DNA from: Leishmania infantum JPCM5
Lineage: Eukaryota; Euglenozoa; Kinetoplastea; Trypanosomatida; Trypanosomatidae
Direction: 5' to 3'
Assembly: GCF_000002875.2 (NCBI RefSeq)
Contig: NC_009388.2
Span: 318,368 to 382,367, forward strand
Length of the DNA stretch: 64,000 nucleotides
Below, in pieces: positions 32,657-42,592 of the stretch. Positions within the stretch are counted from its first letter, which is position 1. Each line of letters starts with the position of its first letter. The translations under genes and the position numbers were made by a program. Below the pieces are notes generated by a model. The model made no database searches, was not told the DNA's origin, and saw nothing but the letters and a program-made list of their open reading frames with translations.

Positions 32657-33608
32657 GCGCACGGGGAGGAAGAGGGGGGGGGCAGTAGAGTGGGGGGAGG
32701 GGGAGGGGGAGAACAGCTCCAGAGGGTTGTAATCCGCACGAGTCTCGCGCACACGAGTGGTTGGGCTCTCCTCTATGCGTAAGGCGTGCGAGTCTATGTC
32801 TATGCGTATGACGCCGGCTGTGCGTGTGGGGCCGATGCGGCTGTACACGTGCACGTCGATACTTTGAGAGATGCGAAGGAGACGGGGGGGTACAGGCGAC
32901 ATCAGAGGACGGGCAGTGGTGGTGAGCGATGGTGAGAGGAGAGGCCGGGCAGATGCTGCGCAGGACGCCACAAGCGCTCAGTGGGTGCCGCTTCGAGCGT
33001 GGCTCTCGATGGTGTTCGCCACCGCCGCCGCTGCGTCGCCTGACACGGCTGCTTACCTCCGGCGAGTACAGGCTAGAGAGCGAAGGTAAACGATTAGGGG
33101 GGGGGTGAGAGACACCGGCACGAGGACATGCATCGGCCTACGCGTGCGAGAGAGGGGCGCCGAGGGTTGCTTCCGACGTGCGGCTCTTCCTTCAACGACG
33201 CGCACATGGGCCGGTAACCTGCCTACACCCGCGTAGACGGACACGGAGCGTGCCTTCGCCACACGAACAAGACCGCTGCCCGTCGTTCACCAGTCGTTGT
33301 GGCCGACGACGGCCCAACTCCACAGGCCCAAGTGCATGCGTTCGCACCTGCGTGATGGCCGACAGCGATGACCATGCCAGTCGAGTAGGGGCTGCTTCTG
33401 TGATGGGGAGAACAGAGAAGAGTGAGGGCCACACAAGACCCGTGCACACATGCACGCCCAGATGGAGGCCTCCCAGCTCACGTTATAAGACACAGGCAGA
33501 CGGATGCCGAACAAATACGAGCAACGAGGGAACAGGCGAAGAGGGAGACATGCATGGACGGGGTGGGGATAGGTAAGGCTTGATAGCTGCTGCCAGTGGG
33601 CCACCGCG
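32657..33608. other. Intergenic region, about 0.95 kb
   Basis: No credible gene. A long C/T-rich tract on the minus strand (about 32660-32715) lies just before the ATG at 32656 and is typical of a splice-acceptor region, although no AG follows it before that ATG. The rest should be the 3' UTR of the large gene to the right. Confidence 0.55.
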
Positions 33609-36600
33609 TCACAGCAGCTCTCCATCGACGACGAGCTTGTACAGCGCTGGATGCACGTCACGCCCAGCAGCCTCGAGCGACTGCTTCGTCGTCTTAACGA
33701 GCAGCGCGCGCTGGAGCAGGACGCCGCGGCGATCGTATTGTCGCTCGAAGAGCTGCTGGACGACCGGATGTGCGGCCTCCCCAAGGCGGATGAAGAGACT
33801 ACTAAGGTCGACCAAGAGGATCAGATCTGTTGGCCACGCGGGCGTAGCGGAGAGGGACGCGGCACCGATGGACCGCGTCGACGCCGAGGAGGTCGACACC
33901 AGTGCGTCGTTGAGCAGGCGGTCTGCCGTCGAGTTCGGGAGGCGGCCTTCGCTGCCCCCCCCAGAAGCGGCAAGCGACGAGGCGTCCTGCGCCATTACGT
34001 AGGCTGTGTAGTCGGCGAGGCTGTAGGTGAGTCGCTGGAATCGCTTCGGCATGCTTGAGAGATCGATGCAGCAGCGGAGGACGGCTTCCACTTCGCGTAG
34101 GGTCATCCCTGCCAGGAGCCGCGGTGGCTGGTACGACGACGGCTGGTCACCATGGAGGGGCTCGCCATCGCGCCGTTCCTGCAGAACCACTCGCTGCACA
34201 TAGGAGAGAAGGGCGTCCACCGTCGTCATGACGGTCGTCATGACACGACCGGCGACGCTGCGCAGCAGCTGAAGCAGCACGCACACCTGCTGCGTTGTCA
34301 GAGGGGCAGCGGCGGCAGCATCACCGGTGGCCTCCATGGCGCTCTCCTCGGCCAGCTCCACGATACGCTTGCACACATTCTCCATGACCGTCGTGTCGAC
34401 CTCCACAGAAGCGCGCAGCAGCCCTTGCGCCAGTCGAGTGAGGCTGTGCGCTTGCATGGTATGCACCACCTCGCTGAGACGCCTGTACGTAGCCTCCATC
34501 ACCGCTGCCGTGCGCAGCCCGCACGCGATCAGCAGGTACGATACATTTGCCAGCTCCGCGGGGGAGCAGGCGGGCAGCACTCGCTCCGTGCAGTGCCGAG
34601 CAAGGATGTGCACGACGTCGTAGTCCGTCGAGCCGCGTCGCTCCGCCAGCTCCAAGGCGGCCTTCACCACTGGCAGGCTCGCGTCGTGGTGGTAGCGCGC
34701 GACGTTGGCGAGTACGGCAGCGCCGATGTCATCGTGCGGGAAGCAGTCCCGCAGGCAGTGGAGGATGGCCAGGGCAGTGGAGGCGACCGATACGAGCATG
34801 TGCGGGTCGTTCTGCAGCAGCCCGCGCACCTGCGCAGAGAAGATCGGCTGCACCGCCGTCACGCACACTGTGCGCACGCTCGCGTTACCGGCCTGCGTAC
34901 CGCAACGCAGCAGACGCACCGAGAGCTCCAACGAGAACTTGCGCCCCATGTCAGCGACTCGACCGAGCAGGACGCCGTAGAGCTGCTGATGATATACGCC
35001 ACCTGCGCAGTAGGCCTCAACGCACAGGACGATTTCGTCCGGTGTCAGCGTCGGGGCAGCGCGCATGGTGCGCGAGACGAATCCGCGCAGCACCTGCTGC
35101 TGCAGCTGGCTCTCCCCCGACAGCGCCGCGTAGCCGCGCAGCAGCAGCGGAATGTCGTGCACATTGTACGGCAGCTGCACTGCCTGCAGTACGTAGACGG
35201 CGAGGGTTCGCGGCAGCAGCCGCATCGCCTCCGCCTCCGACGCCGTCCAGCGCGCTGTCGCCGAGGCTGTGGGCTCCGCCTTTGCTTCTCTCGGTGTAGA
35301 CTGCTGCGACTGCCGCGCCTCGTCCAAGGCCACGGCCTTCGCCTCCGTCGCCGCTACATCAACCCCTCCGGTCTGGCTACGCTGTGAGCCGCTGCCCTTG
35401 GCCGTGCCAGCTTCGCCAGCAGTGAGGTGTGCGACGACCTCGACGAGCGCGCCACACTCGCCCACCGTGTAGCGACGCTGCGCGAGCTCCTGCGGCTTCA
35501 AGAAGGACTGGAGCAGTGGCCCGTACGGGACAGTGCGCAGTAGCTGCAGGAGCGTCGCCGCGTCGCCGTCGTCGACAGCCGCCTCAGCGGTTCTCTGCAC
35601 GGCGCTGAGGGTGTGTAGGATGGTGATGCGCTGTGCCACCGTCGTCGCACGCCGTGTTGCGGTTGCTGCGCCGCCGCCGGACTCCGTCGCTGCATGCAAG
35701 TCCTGGCGTAGAGCTACAACAAGGCGCTCGATGAGTCGCCGCACCGGAAGCGCTGGCAGCGGTGCGCCAGTCGCGTGCAGGCGCTGCAGCACCGTCATGG
35801 CCTGCGATGTGGCAAGCAGCGGACTCAGCAGGTCCAGCAGCTGTAGCAGCATCGACGTGAGCGCGTCATCAGCGCGGAGGCACAGCGTGGCAGCAGCACA
35901 GAGCAGCTGCGTCGCCAACGCACCAGTTGCGGTGTCGACAACATCGGCGGTATTCGCAGTCGACTCCGCGCGGGGGACCTCCTCAGGCGTCTGCAGGTCC
36001 GTGGCCCGCACCTTCAGGTGCTGCTCCACCGCCGCCACCACGCCACGCACCAAGGCAGGAGAGACGTGCTGGACGCTGTCCGCAACGCACGTGACCACCA
36101 TCACCTCGGTCAGCGTTGTGAGTGGCATCTGCAGCGCTGGCGTCGCATCGGCACCGCGGGACGCGGCGCACATGACGGCTGTCAGCGCGGGGTCAAATAC
36201 GTCTATGCGGAACATGCGCAGCGCGGCCGGCTCCACTACCACCGTGTACTCGGTGCGCAGGCGGTACAGCAGGTGCACCACCGTCAGCAGGTAGTGTCGA
36301 TACCGCTGCCGAGTTGTGCTGGCGGACGCGGCGGAGGATTTACTCGACTGGGTCATGCTGTTCGCGACGGCGGCGGTGGAGGCGATGTAGATGGTCAGCA
36401 GCTGATAAACGGCGAGGCCGCTGTTGCGCGCGTGGGCGGAGTGCGGATGCCGCGTCAAGCCGTGCGACTGCCGCGACAGCTGCGATAGCAGTCGCTCCAG
36501 CCGCTCCACGACCGCAAACGCCCACGCGACCGCGCCTGCTGCGTCGCCCTGACCACCGTCCCCAGCAGCCTTGCCGTGCGACTTATTCAGAGTACTGTGT

Positions 36601-39600
36601 AAGGCTGTGAGCTGGGCGACGGTGTCGGCTGGCATGCCGCACAGAATGGCTGCCGTGCTCAGCCGCAGCGCCACCTCTGTCAGCTCCTCCACCGACATCG
36701 GTACCGCCGCGGCGGTGAACGAGTGATGATGACACCCGACAGTGCCGTGGCTAAGAAATCCAGTTGCCTTGCTCGTGCCGGCACCGCTTCCAGAGCCAGC
36801 ACGCTCCAGACCTGACCCCAGCAACTTCACCGCCGACTCCGTGAGGCGTGGCAGGAAGAGCGCCGGCAACAGCGCCAGCGCCTTCTCGACGTCTTCCGAC
36901 AGGGCTACGGGGAGTGCAGGGGATCGGCCGCTCCTCCCGGCAGCAGCGGCTGCCGAGGCGGGACTGCGCAGGCTGCCACTGGTGAGGTCACTCACGTCGT
37001 CGCAGCCCATTTCCGCCAGCCGAGAGCGGAAGGCCTCCCAGACGACCTCGAGCGCATCGGCCAGCGCCGCCTCCCGCCCTTCACGCTGCAGCAGCGGCAG
37101 CACCGCCTGCGTCAGCATCTCGACAGCCGCGGCGTCGCCACGGAGAAGACACTCGACAAGCGCCTCCAGACCAACGAAGAGGAGATGGTTCACCTGTCGC
37201 CGGTACAACGCTGGGGTAAGTATCGCCGAGGCGGCCGCAGCCATTCCGTCGCCTTCGGTGGCGTCCGAGGCAGTTCGCCGCTTGCCGCGTTTGCTGCTGT
37301 TCCTCACACGGCGCTTCCGGGCCGCTGCAACCGCCTGCGACTGCGAGCTCAGCATCGCGGTCGAAGACAACACAACAGACGCGCCAGGCAGCGCCGCCGC
37401 GCCAGCCGCACCCGCCGCCATGCGCTGCATCAAGTTGAAGGTGCTGGCAGCAGCGCCTTTATGCCCGCCGCCCTTTCCTGCTGCCGCAGCGGCGATCACC
37501 CCTGCTTCCTCCTGCGCTGCAACGTCCTCTTCCCCAAGCTCGTCTGTGGAGCTGACGACGACGCGGTAGCTGTCCTTGTTGCACTGCGCCAGCATCCCTG
37601 CCACTTGATCCACGAGCACCGCGCGCGTGCGGACTGGCAGAGGGGTCGTGGCGCACAATGCGGAGAAGCGGTTCACCGCCCGCACCACGTCAATGACATC
37701 GCGCGGCGGCAGCGAGACGCAGAGACTGCTGGTGAGCAGCGACTCTGGTGGGAAGCCCGCGCACAGCATCGCGTACAGCAGCTCCGTCAGCGGGCTGTGC
37801 AGCGGCGGGCGCGCAGGTGGTGCGCGAGGGGCACCAGCCTTCGCCAGCGCATCGATGTGCTCCTTTTCCAGATGTTCCATCAACTGCGGCACACGCTGCG
37901 GTCGCTGCCGGAGGTAGGCGACGGCAACGGTGCACACGTCCGTAATGATCTGCGCGTAGCTTGTGCGCTCCGGTGAGAGTCGGCGCAGCTCCGCCGTCAC
38001 CGCTGGCGTGCAGATGTACTCGAAGAGGTCTGCGCCCTTGACGGTCTCCGCGCATCGACATGCCTGAAGCAGGATTCGCTGGCACGCTTCCTCAACTGCA
38101 CTTCCCATTGCCGGTAGGAGGACCACGCCGAGCTCCTCGATCCACCGCATGCAGCGCAGGATGTCCACAAACACCGCCGCTACCACATCAAGACCGCTTT
38201 TGTGGACGGACGCCTCGAGCGCTTGAAGGTGCGACGCCAGTCGGCTACGCGCGTTGTCGCGCCACGTTGTCCACTCGTCCACGAGGACCGCGTCGATGGG
38301 AGAGACTCCGACAGATGCCGCCACCGGCTTTGAGTGCGATAGCGCAGAGGCGGCCTCCACGGCCACCGCACTGACAGCAGCCATCAGGAGCAAGGTGGTT
38401 GCGTCGCCATACGTGCTTTCCACGGAGGACGGCAATGACGACTTTCCCGTCTCACTTCTCGCCGCCTCCTCAAGCTGTCGGACGAGTGCGTGCGCCGGTG
38501 CCATCAGCCGTGTGAGCGCCTCGAGCACGCGCCTGCGGAGGGCGATTTCTTCACGGCTCTGAACCTGTTGCTCCCTGCTCAGGCGCTGGCTCAGCGCGAT
38601 GGTCGTCCGCCTGTCCATCTGACCTCGGTGCACGTCCATGAGTGTCCGCAAGACGAGCGCCACGGAAGCGCACTGCTGCCGCACCGGCTGCCCCATATCG
38701 GCTTCAAGTCGCGCCTGCAGCGCCGACAGGTATGAGGACCATGCTGCCTCGTTGAGCTCGGCAACATCGTCCAAATGGCACACAACCTGGTGGTGAACGT
38801 GCAGCAGCGTGAACAGCTCCATCGCTACGGCCTCGCTGCGCACCAAAGCCGGCGTGCCCTCTACGCGCCACCGCGTCTTCCCTACCGCTGTGGGCGAGGC
38901 GAGGCTGCCGCGCAGATCGCCGTCGACGTTCGCGTGCCCTCGTGGGTAAAACATGGTGTACAGCTGCGGATACGCGCTCGGCTCGTTCGCGAGGACGGAT
39001 AACAGCTGCGTGCGTTCAGCCACGCTTATCTCCGCCGGCGGCGCGCCACCGCCGCCGCCTCCGGTGGAGGCCGTGTTACCCTCACGGCTTGCGCCTACGG
39101 CGTTACCCGCCATCGTGCTGCGCTCCGACGCTGCCACATTTGCCGAGGGTGAGGACGCTCCACCGGCGACTAGGTGGCGCCGCTGTCGCTGGCAGCGGCG
39201 CCGGAGCGTCGCCCACTCCTGCACAGCATCGCTGAGGTGCACGGCGCGCTCAACTGGAGCGCTTGCAGGTAGCGGTGCCGCGGCCTGCTGCCGCGTTGCT
39301 CGCTGCTTCTTCGGCTTTTTCGCCGTCGCTGCAGGTACACCGTCATCAGCGGCGGAGACGACCTGGCGCCTTGTCTTCTTCGCAGACGCCGCTAGTATCA
39401 CACCTGAAATAGTCAGCGCGCCAACATGAGTGCACGCCCGCGCAGGTGTGAGGATCGGCGCAGAAGAAGCTGTCCTTGTTACCACGGCTGCTGCTTCGGC
39501 GCCATCAGTGATTCTGACGGCCCCGAGTGGCACGTGCCACACGCGGCGCACCAGGCTCGACGACGCCGACGACGAGGGACGCTGAGAGAGCCGCGCGTAC

Positions 39601-39614
39601 ATTCGGGAGGACAT
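33609..39614 (-). CDS. 2001-residue helical-repeat protein, probably mitochondrial
   Basis: The ATG at 39614 begins MSSRMYARLSQRPSSSASSSLVRR, an Arg/Ser-rich, acid-free leader typical of a mitochondrial presequence. Nearly the whole protein is made of Leu/Ala/Val-rich amphipathic helices, with short disordered breaks near residues 700-760 and about 1420. The C-terminal half has repeated helix pairs (for example near 1685-1760: ELANVSYLLIACGLRTAAVM, HTMQAHSLTRLAQGLLRASV) resembling FASTK/OPR-type helical repeats of organellar RNA-binding proteins. I see no complete RAP domain at the end. A role in mitochondrial RNA metabolism or ribosome assembly would fit, but this is inference from fold type and leader only. 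Confidence 0.78.
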   Translation of the reverse strand: MSSRMYARLSQRPSSSASSSLVRRVWHVPLGAVRITDGAEAAAVVTRTASSAPILTPARACTHVGALTISGVILAASAKKTRRQVVSAADDGVPAATAKKPKKQRATRQQAAAPLPASAPVERAVHLSDAVQEWATLRRRCQRQRRHLVAGGASSPSANVAASERSTMAGNAVGASREGNTASTGGGGGGAPPAEISVAERTQLLSVLANEPSAYPQLYTMFYPRGHANVDGDLRGSLASPTAVGKTRWRVEGTPALVRSEAVAMELFTLLHVHHQVVCHLDDVAELNEAAWSSYLSALQARLEADMGQPVRQQCASVALVLRTLMDVHRGQMDRRTTIALSQRLSREQQVQSREEIALRRRVLEALTRLMAPAHALVRQLEEAARSETGKSSLPSSVESTYGDATTLLLMAAVSAVAVEAASALSHSKPVAASVGVSPIDAVLVDEWTTWRDNARSRLASHLQALEASVHKSGLDVVAAVFVDILRCMRWIEELGVVLLPAMGSAVEEACQRILLQACRCAETVKGADLFEYICTPAVTAELRRLSPERTSYAQIITDVCTVAVAYLRQRPQRVPQLMEHLEKEHIDALAKAGAPRAPPARPPLHSPLTELLYAMLCAGFPPESLLTSSLCVSLPPRDVIDVVRAVNRFSALCATTPLPVRTRAVLVDQVAGMLAQCNKDSYRVVVSSTDELGEEDVAAQEEAGVIAAAAAGKGGGHKGAAASTFNLMQRMAAGAAGAAALPGASVVLSSTAMLSSQSQAVAAARKRRVRNSSKRGKRRTASDATEGDGMAAAASAILTPALYRRQVNHLLFVGLEALVECLLRGDAAAVEMLTQAVLPLLQREGREAALADALEVVWEAFRSRLAEMGCDDVSDLTSGSLRSPASAAAAAGRSGRSPALPVALSEDVEKALALLPALFLPRLTESAVKLLGSGLERAGSGSGAGTSKATGFLSHGTVGCHHHSFTAAAVPMSVEELTEVALRLSTAAILCGMPADTVAQLTALHSTLNKSHGKAAGDGGQGDAAGAVAWAFAVVERLERLLSQLSRQSHGLTRHPHSAHARNSGLAVYQLLTIYIASTAAVANSMTQSSKSSAASASTTRQRYRHYLLTVVHLLYRLRTEYTVVVEPAALRMFRIDVFDPALTAVMCAASRGADATPALQMPLTTLTEVMVVTCVADSVQHVSPALVRGVVAAVEQHLKVRATDLQTPEEVPRAESTANTADVVDTATGALATQLLCAAATLCLRADDALTSMLLQLLDLLSPLLATSQAMTVLQRLHATGAPLPALPVRRLIERLVVALRQDLHAATESGGGAATATRRATTVAQRITILHTLSAVQRTAEAAVDDGDAATLLQLLRTVPYGPLLQSFLKPQELAQRRYTVGECGALVEVVAHLTAGEAGTAKGSGSQRSQTGGVDVAATEAKAVALDEARQSQQSTPREAKAEPTASATARWTASEAEAMRLLPRTLAVYVLQAVQLPYNVHDIPLLLRGYAALSGESQLQQQVLRGFVSRTMRAAPTLTPDEIVLCVEAYCAGGVYHQQLYGVLLGRVADMGRKFSLELSVRLLRCGTQAGNASVRTVCVTAVQPIFSAQVRGLLQNDPHMLVSVASTALAILHCLRDCFPHDDIGAAVLANVARYHHDASLPVVKAALELAERRGSTDYDVVHILARHCTERVLPACSPAELANVSYLLIACGLRTAAVMEATYRRLSEVVHTMQAHSLTRLAQGLLRASVEVDTTVMENVCKRIVELAEESAMEATGDAAAAAPLTTQQVCVLLQLLRSVAGRVMTTVMTTVDALLSYVQRVVLQERRDGEPLHGDQPSSYQPPRLLAGMTLREVEAVLRCCIDLSSMPKRFQRLTYSLADYTAYVMAQDASSLAASGGGSEGRLPNSTADRLLNDALVSTSSASTRSIGAASLSATPAWPTDLILLVDLSSLFIRLGEAAHPVVQQLFERQYDRRGVLLQRALLVKTTKQSLEAAGRDVHPALYKLVVDGELL

Positions 39615-40372
39615 CGTCTACGGTCGCTGGAGGCGGCGCCCCCGGGGTCAAGTGTATGCGCGTATGTGTTAAGTGCGTGTCGGTGCACCCGTTTCAGGAT
39701 GACCTCTTTAAGGAGATATGTACGGCGATCTCTGTGCCTGCCTGACTGTCGACTGCGTCTGTGAGTGTGTCTGCGCGGTCGGTGATGGGCGCTTGGGAGT
39801 GCGACCAGGCCGCGGATTTCCCTCTTCTTCGCGTTCCTAGTCCAGCAGTCGGCCGGCTGTCCCGCGGCGGCGGGGCGTAGAGGAGTCGACGGGGTTACGC
39901 TTTTCCAAGCAGCTCTGTCCGCGTACGCGTGTGCGTGTATGCGCTTGCTCATGACTTCACGGCGCAGCCGTGGAACGTAGCAACAACAGCAGCGGGCACG
40001 GCGTGGGCATGGGTGATGGTGAATGGAGAGGGAAAGGGAAGGCGATTGGCGGAGGTAGGGGCTGAAGCTGGAGCGTCATGGTCGATAATGATTTGGAGAA
40101 AGGGGAGGGAAGGGGCTGCAGCGACGGCGGCGGCGGGGTGTTGAGGGCAGTGCAACCGTCAAAAGCACGATGATACACACACAAAAAGGGCGAGGGCGAC
40201 TCCGTTCACGCCAGCACACGGCCTGGGCACCACACACACACACACACACACACACACGGCCGCCCAACAATAGACCGCAAGGGAGGCGAGAGGACACGAG
40301 AATTACTTGGTAGGCATCCGCGCATCGAACGCCGGAAATTCCACCAACGCACTAATGAGGTTCACAGTACGC
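39615..40372. other. Intergenic region, about 0.76 kb
   Basis: No gene is seen. It includes a CA microsatellite of about 14 units near 40228-40257. It should hold the 3' UTR of the FCP1-like gene and the leader of the 2001-residue gene. Confidence 0.55.
40228..40257. repeat. CA microsatellite
   Basis: About 14 CA units in the region between the FCP1-like gene and the 2001-residue gene. Confidence 0.9.
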
Positions 40373-42592
40373 CTAATAGAGCCTGCCGTGCCGCAGGATC
40401 GACCGCACGTCGGGAACCACCAGCAGGCACTCCAGCAGTGACAGCAGCGCAAGCAGCACTTCATCCTCGTCGTCCTCGGTGCCGTCGTTGGTGGCCATGT
40501 CGTCGCCCACGCTGGAATCGTCTGAGGTTCCGCCTGCGACGTCGTAGTCGTCTGCGGCTTGCACACTACCGGCACCACCGTTATCCACATTCGACGACGC
40601 GTCGGTAGCGGTGCGTCCCTCTAATGGACCGCCTGCATCATCGTCGCTGGTCTTGAGACTGTTCTGCGGCTGCACCTCCACGGCGCCACCACCGCTCCCT
40701 TGCTCGTCGCGACCGCGGCTCCCACGTCGCCGCGTCGTCTCGCGCGCCGGTGGAGCCATCTTGGACAATGCAGGGATGTACGGGGGTATGACCAGTGCAT
40801 TCTCCGGGTTCACGAGCGTGCACTCTTCCGAGTTGTCGATCATGACAAGCAGCTCCGGCGGCACCTTGAGCAGCCGCAGGTCCTTCACTAGTACCTTGGC
40901 GTGCTCGTTCATTGCAGCCTTCTCTACGGCGGGAAGGCCCGTGTCGACGCCGCCGCGGTCGGCGGCTGTGCCAACAAAAACAGATGCCGTCAGTGCATGG
41001 TCGCTGGCTGCCGTCCCACCGCTGCCCAGGAAGGATCCCTTGGCCTCGGAAGAGAGTGTGTTGCCCCACGCACGTGTGGAACCCCTACCACCGCTACCGC
41101 TCCCGTTGACGTCATCGTCGGTGTTGGTCGTAGAACCGCTGTGGCGGCCGCCAATGCTGACCACTGAGGAGAGGCTGCCCAACGGCCTGGCGCTGCTGCT
41201 GCTGCTGCTGCCGTACACACCACCTCCGGCGACGCTACCGCCGCCGCCTCCACTGCGGTCGCAATCGCTGGAGCCACGCGCCACGCTGCTGCGGCCTCCA
41301 TCCCCACCCGACCCCAGGGGCAGTCCGCGCATGCCTGCTGCCGCGCACATCTTGCGCAGCAGCCCCCGCGGGACAAGCCGGCAGTCCTGCCGGTAGTAGC
41401 GGTACTTCAAGAGACCGTCCGGGTCGATGCGCTGCAGGATGGTGTCGGCGTACGGCTTCGACGCGGACGTGAACAGGACGAGGTTAAAGAGCTTCGCGGC
41501 TGTGGAGAGAAAGAGGCGGGCGTACGGCCGTTCCCACACGTGGAAGAGCTCCGCCCCCGAAGCGGTCGGAATGACCTCCGAGAAAGTCGGCGGGCCTGCC
41601 ATGTTCGCCGTGGTGGTGGAGACGTGGCACAGAGTCTCGTCAAGGTCGATGACCAGCACCTTCTGCCGCGTCGCCGGGTAGCTCAGCACATGGTGGGCCG
41701 TGATGCTCGCTATGAGGTGCGGCGCAACGCACGAGCTCGAAAAGTCCAGGTTGCGGCTGCTCACACGCTTGTAGACGACCGAGGAGGCCTGACGGTATCG
41801 TGCCGCCGCCGCCGCGTTTGTGCGGTGCCGCAGCGTGTGAGGTGCAGCGCTCGAGTTAGAGCTGCTGTTGTCGTCCGTCGACGGGTCGCCCAGCAAGCTG
41901 CTACCGCCGGTACCGCCGCCACTGCTGCTCGTACGCAAAAAGTGCGGCGGCCACTGCGGTTCCGGGTGACGCGTTGGCATTGTCGACACCGTCGGCTGCT
42001 GGATGGGGCCGACCACGATGCTCACGAGCTGGTGAAGACTGCGTGAGGTGCACAGCGGGTGATGCGGTGGGACGAGGAGGCGACTGCGCACGGCCGACAT
42101 CCACCCTTCCACTTCGCCCTTCTTGCCAAACAGCAGGCGGCGCTGAATGAGCGGTAGCCCGTCATCGATGCCGTCGCGCCTGCCGTTGCCCTCGCCGGCG
42201 CACTGCCCCGAAGCTGTGGCTCCTTCTGTCGCTGAAGCGGCGGCCACGGAAACGCTTACCTGCCGCGCTCCTTTCACGTCCGCCTCGCTGTCGGCGTCGT
42301 TGTCTTCCCCCTCGCTAACACGGCCGTAGCTCCGCTGCGCCATGCGAGCACTCGCACGCGTCGATTCAGCAGCGGTCGCCGCAGATCGCTGTGCCTCCAC
42401 AGCTGACCGCGACAGCGGGAAGGTGCGGTGGCTGCAGCCGCACAGGAAGAAGAAGAGCACGATGACGCTCTCCTTCAGGTGGATGAAAGACTCCCAGCCA
42501 TCCGAGGCAAGACTCGATATGGAAGTGATGACGTACGGGAGCAGCACGGCATCCCAGAGCCACCGCGCGTACTTGACGATGTCGGCCAGCAT
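40373..42592 (-). CDS. Membrane-anchored FCP1/NLI-interacting-factor-like phosphatase
   Basis: 739 residues from the ATG at 42592. One or two hydrophobic N-terminal segments (VIVLFFFLCGC near 43-53, with LLPYVITSISSLA before it) suggest membrane attachment, as in the Dullard/CTDNEP1 branch. The HAD-type active site DLDET near residue 313 gives the DxDx(T/V) nucleophile pair of FCP1/SCP phosphatases. It is followed by WERPYARLFLSTAAKLFNLV and FTSASKPYADTILQRID, and near 580 by LLVMIDNSEECTLVNPENAL, the C-terminal part of the catalytic fold. Between these halves sits an insertion of about 140 Ser/Gly-rich residues (about 400-545). Family members dephosphorylate Ser/Thr on proteins such as the RNA polymerase II tail or lipin; the substrate here is unknown. 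The tail is acidic and disordered, ending in a short Leu-rich helix. Confidence 0.85.
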   Translation of the reverse strand: MLADIVKYARWLWDAVLLPYVITSISSLASDGWESFIHLKESVIVLFFFLCGCSHRTFPLSRSAVEAQRSAATAAESTRASARMAQRSYGRVSEGEDNDADSEADVKGARQVSVSVAAASATEGATASGQCAGEGNGRRDGIDDGLPLIQRRLLFGKKGEVEGWMSAVRSRLLVPPHHPLCTSRSLHQLVSIVVGPIQQPTVSTMPTRHPEPQWPPHFLRTSSSGGGTGGSSLLGDPSTDDNSSSNSSAAPHTLRHRTNAAAAARYRQASSVVYKRVSSRNLDFSSSCVAPHLIASITAHHVLSYPATRQKVLVIDLDETLCHVSTTTANMAGPPTFSEVIPTASGAELFHVWERPYARLFLSTAAKLFNLVLFTSASKPYADTILQRIDPDGLLKYRYYRQDCRLVPRGLLRKMCAAAGMRGLPLGSGGDGGRSSVARGSSDCDRSGGGGGSVAGGGVYGSSSSSSARPLGSLSSVVSIGGRHSGSTTNTDDDVNGSGSGGRGSTRAWGNTLSSEAKGSFLGSGGTAASDHALTASVFVGTAADRGGVDTGLPAVEKAAMNEHAKVLVKDLRLLKVPPELLVMIDNSEECTLVNPENALVIPPYIPALSKMAPPARETTRRRGSRGRDEQGSGGGAVEVQPQNSLKTSDDDAGGPLEGRTATDASSNVDNGGAGSVQAADDYDVAGGTSDDSSVGDDMATNDGTEDDEDEVLLALLSLLECLLVVPDVRSILRHGRLY

